Of a stretch of DNA of 64,000 nucleotides, positions 62,483 through 64,000 are shown one piece after another. The notes beneath the pieces are model-generated. The model made no database searches and was not told the origin of the DNA. It worked only from the letters and a program-made list of their open reading frames with translations. Each line of letters begins with the position of its first letter. The stretch's first letter is position 1. Both the position numbers and the translations under genes were made by a program. Origin of the DNA: Nitrospiraceae bacterium (GTDB lineage: Bacteria > Nitrospirota > Nitrospiria > Nitrospirales > UBA8639); the NCBI GenBank assembly GCA_020632595.1, contig JACKFF010000003.1, forward strand, positions 1 to 64,000. Direction: 5' to 3'.

Positions 62483-63097
62483 ATGGGAAATGACGGATAC
62501 CACATGAACGTCAAGGAAACTGGACCAAGACAAATGACATTTTCCCAATCAGACATGTTAATACTTGTCGATAAAAACGATGAAGTCATCGGCTTTCAGG
62601 AGAAAGAGGCCTGTCATGATGGCGCCGGCCAACTCCACCGTGCCTTCTCCGTGTTCCTGTTTGACCAAACTGGAAAGCTTCTTTTACAAAAACGCAGCCA
62701 CCACAAGCGACTTTGGGGAGATTTCTGGTCAAACAGCTGCTGTAGCCATCCGCGACCGCATGAGAATACCCGCGACGCGGCCGAAAAACGTGTTCGGGAA
62801 GAATTGGGCGTCGATTCGTGCCTGCACTTTCTCTTCAAGTTCGAATATCGTGCACGCTACGATGGACGTGGTTCAGAGCACGAACTTTGCTATGTGTACG
62901 CCGGTCTCTTAGCCGGAGAGCCGAAGGTAAATGAGTTCGAGGTAGGGGCATGGCGAATGATCTGCCCACAATCACTCGACCAAGAACTCGTTGAAAAGCC
63001 GGGCGTCTTTACACCATGGCTCAAGTCCGAATGGCCGCGCCTACGAGGCAGTCACTGGAACACCGTAAAAGGTCTCTTGTCCTCAGAAAATGGCTAA
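62483..63097 (+). CDS. idi: Isopentenyl-diphosphate delta-isomerase, type I
   Basis: The protein of up to 204 residues is a Nudix-fold type I IDI. It contains VDKNDEVIGFQEKEACHDGAGQLHRAFSVFLF, the catalytic Cys in FWSNSCCSHPRP, the Nudix helix AAEKRVREELGV and the catalytic Glu in GSEHELCYVYAG. It interconverts IPP and DMAPP. The type I enzyme is a useful priming step for the prenyl synthase two genes upstream. Starts at 62483, 62504 or 62534 are possible; the AGGAGGAG at about 62451 is too far from the first. Confidence 0.93.
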   Translation: MGNDGYHMNVKETGPRQMTFSQSDMLILVDKNDEVIGFQEKEACHDGAGQLHRAFSVFLFDQTGKLLLQKRSHHKRLWGDFWSNSCCSHPRPHENTRDAAEKRVREELGVDSCLHFLFKFEYRARYDGRGSEHELCYVYAGLLAGEPKVNEFEVGAWRMICPQSLDQELVEKPGVFTPWLKSEWPRLRGSHWNTVKGLLSSENG

Positions 63098-63704
63098 GCC
63101 AACGATCAAGGAAGGCTTTAAGATTCCTATTATTTCGGACTTGTTTCATTTCTCAGTTTTTAGCCATTAGTTTCATGAAATCTGAAGATGGCGTTTGGCT
63201 TGGGCCCAACTGTTTTCGATGTCATGAACTTGATTGTGGGTATCTGCAAAAAGTTTGCTGTGGTTAATTCGACAGTGCTTGAATTCTGAGGCATTAAACA
63301 CATTGCAACTGCGCAAGTCGTTGTTCAAGACCATGCTAACCGGCACGAGCAATTCCCATATTCTGTAAAACTGGCTTTTGGCATCGAAATTTTTTGGATG
63401 TATATCCGTCGCCTTTTAAGAATAGAAATGACTTGGCATTTGACCCTGGTACATCGCCTGTGTTCGGCACTACAGATCCACTGAAACATACGGTGAAGCT
63501 GAATTTTTCAACAAAGAGCTTGGCGGGAGTTACTTATACGCGCAGATATTAGAATGATCTAAGGAAATAGCCCTGAAGAGAAATCTCAATCGTCCGTGTC
63601 ATCCCCTTTGTTCATTCTAAAGAGGTACAGGATTCGATTCTTTACCGGTCTTTCTAAACGCCACTAGATTGCAAACCCATATGTCTTGTTAGAGAAGGAT
63701 GGTT
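63098..63704. other. Intergenic stretch with IS remnant
   Basis: Apart from the transposase fragment below, I see no gene. Confidence 0.5.
63173..63330 (-). pseudogene. Remnant of an IS1595/ISXO2-like transposase C-terminus
   Basis: The minus strand encodes CRINHSKLFADTHNQVHDIE followed by NSWAQAKRHLQIS and a stop. This matches the final motif of ISXO2-type transposases (NHSKxF...HxNxIExxWxxAKRHL). It differs from the intact IS1595 copy at 33427, so it stems from another element. The rest of the gene is gone. Confidence 0.65.
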
Positions 63705-64000
63705 ATGCAGGGCGAAATGCCATTCCCAAAGGGCTTTTGGCGACTCACTCTTCCACGGAAGTTTGATAGGGAAGCTCAAAAAGAATTCGAGATTAGAATC
63801 CAACAGATCCTATCGGGTGGCTATACGAAGTTGGCGCTGGATCTCAATCCTGTGGCATTGATTAGTAATTCTGGATTAGGCCAAATTGCTATGACCTGTT
63901 TAGATCTCAAAGCAAAGGGTATTCAGGTGCGCTTTGTTGGGATTTCACCAAAAATCAAAGGTATGCTGGATCGACATGGACTCTCTGATCTTCTTGCCGC
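63705..64000 (+). CDS. STAS-domain protein (anti-sigma factor antagonist-like), cut by window end
   Basis: The visible 98 residues begin MQGEMPFPKGFWRLTLPRKF and include LALDLNPVALISNSGLGQIA and GIQVRFVGISPKIKGMLDRH. This is the STAS pattern with the Ser of the NSxGL loop, the phosphorylatable site in SpoIIAA-like proteins. GAAGG lies six bases upstream of the ATG. It would take part in a partner-switching pathway; the kinase would be outside the window. Confidence 0.8.
   Translation, partial: MQGEMPFPKGFWRLTLPRKFDREAQKEFEIRIQQILSGGYTKLALDLNPVALISNSGLGQIAMTCLDLKAKGIQVRFVGISPKIKGMLDRHGLSDLLA

Noticed and set aside
1..64000. CRISPR array, tRNA, rRNA or prophage
   Set aside because: No regularly spaced repeats, tRNA-like cloverleafs, rRNA segments or phage structural genes other than the encapsulin-type shell were seen.

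Overview
The window looks like chromosomal DNA of a Nitrospirota bacterium, most likely a Nitrospira of moderate GC. This is inferred from the mix of genes (Isc iron-sulfur operon with hscBA and iscX, short PuuD-like membrane protein, rubrerythrin with DUF3501, FadL-type porin) and from the style of the intergenic repeats. No rRNA, tRNA or CRISPR array was seen. No database search was possible, so names rest on motifs, lengths and gene order.

Layout. 1-2.4 kb: an IS110-family element cut by the window edge, then a DUF559 nuclease-like domain fused in frame to an alkyladenine DNA glycosylase. 2.5-9.8 kb: housekeeping and redox genes: PuuD-like protein, Lrp-type ligand-binding domain, BtuF-like protein, a perR-rubrerythrin-FeS protein-DUF3501 group, an A-type Fe-S carrier, a double PTPS/QueD protein, a thioredoxin-like protein and a peroxiredoxin. 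10.7-13.1 kb: PBP1A. 13.1-19.3 kb: a complete isc system (iscR-iscS-iscU-iscA-hscB-hscA-iscX on the minus strand, ferredoxin divergent), with an IscR-like box.

19.5-32.9 kb: a secreted-protein island that resembles cyanobacterial gene sets: TpsB transporter, OmpA-like protein, DUF928 protein, exported TPR-CHAT peptidase-like protein, TpsA haemagglutinin-like exoprotein, a small Cys-rich secreted protein and an exported subtilisin. 33.3-36.3 kb: mobile DNA: an intact IS1595-family element with 24-bp inverted repeats, an 8-bp target duplication and a DUF3800 passenger, then a higA gene with a broken higB framed by a 125-bp duplication of the end of the neighbouring gene. 36.3-46.5 kb: a minus-strand signalling run: FecR-like protein, two tandem pairs of GAF histidine kinase plus CHASE2 cyclase, and a GAF-AAA-Fis regulator that lacks a GAFTGA loop.

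47.9-49.7 kb: a class II cAMP-phosphodiesterase-like enzyme and a Crp/Fnr regulator, with two perfect TGTGA-N6-TCACA sites upstream of the phosphodiesterase. With three class III cyclases nearby (one apparently dead) this gives a cAMP circuit of synthesis, sensing and breakdown.

50.6-63.1 kb, all plus strand: the most unusual region. A family 1-like encapsulin shell protein sits with a cyclase-AAA-TPR protein, a DUF3237 fusion, two proteins with beta-sandwich-like domains, a phytoene-desaturase-like FAD enzyme with a long C-terminal extension, a polyprenyl diphosphate synthase, a FadL-type outer-membrane protein and a type I IPP isomerase. I read it as a candidate encapsulin nanocompartment linked to isoprenoid chemistry. 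The window ends with an IS1595 transposase remnant and the start of a STAS-domain gene.
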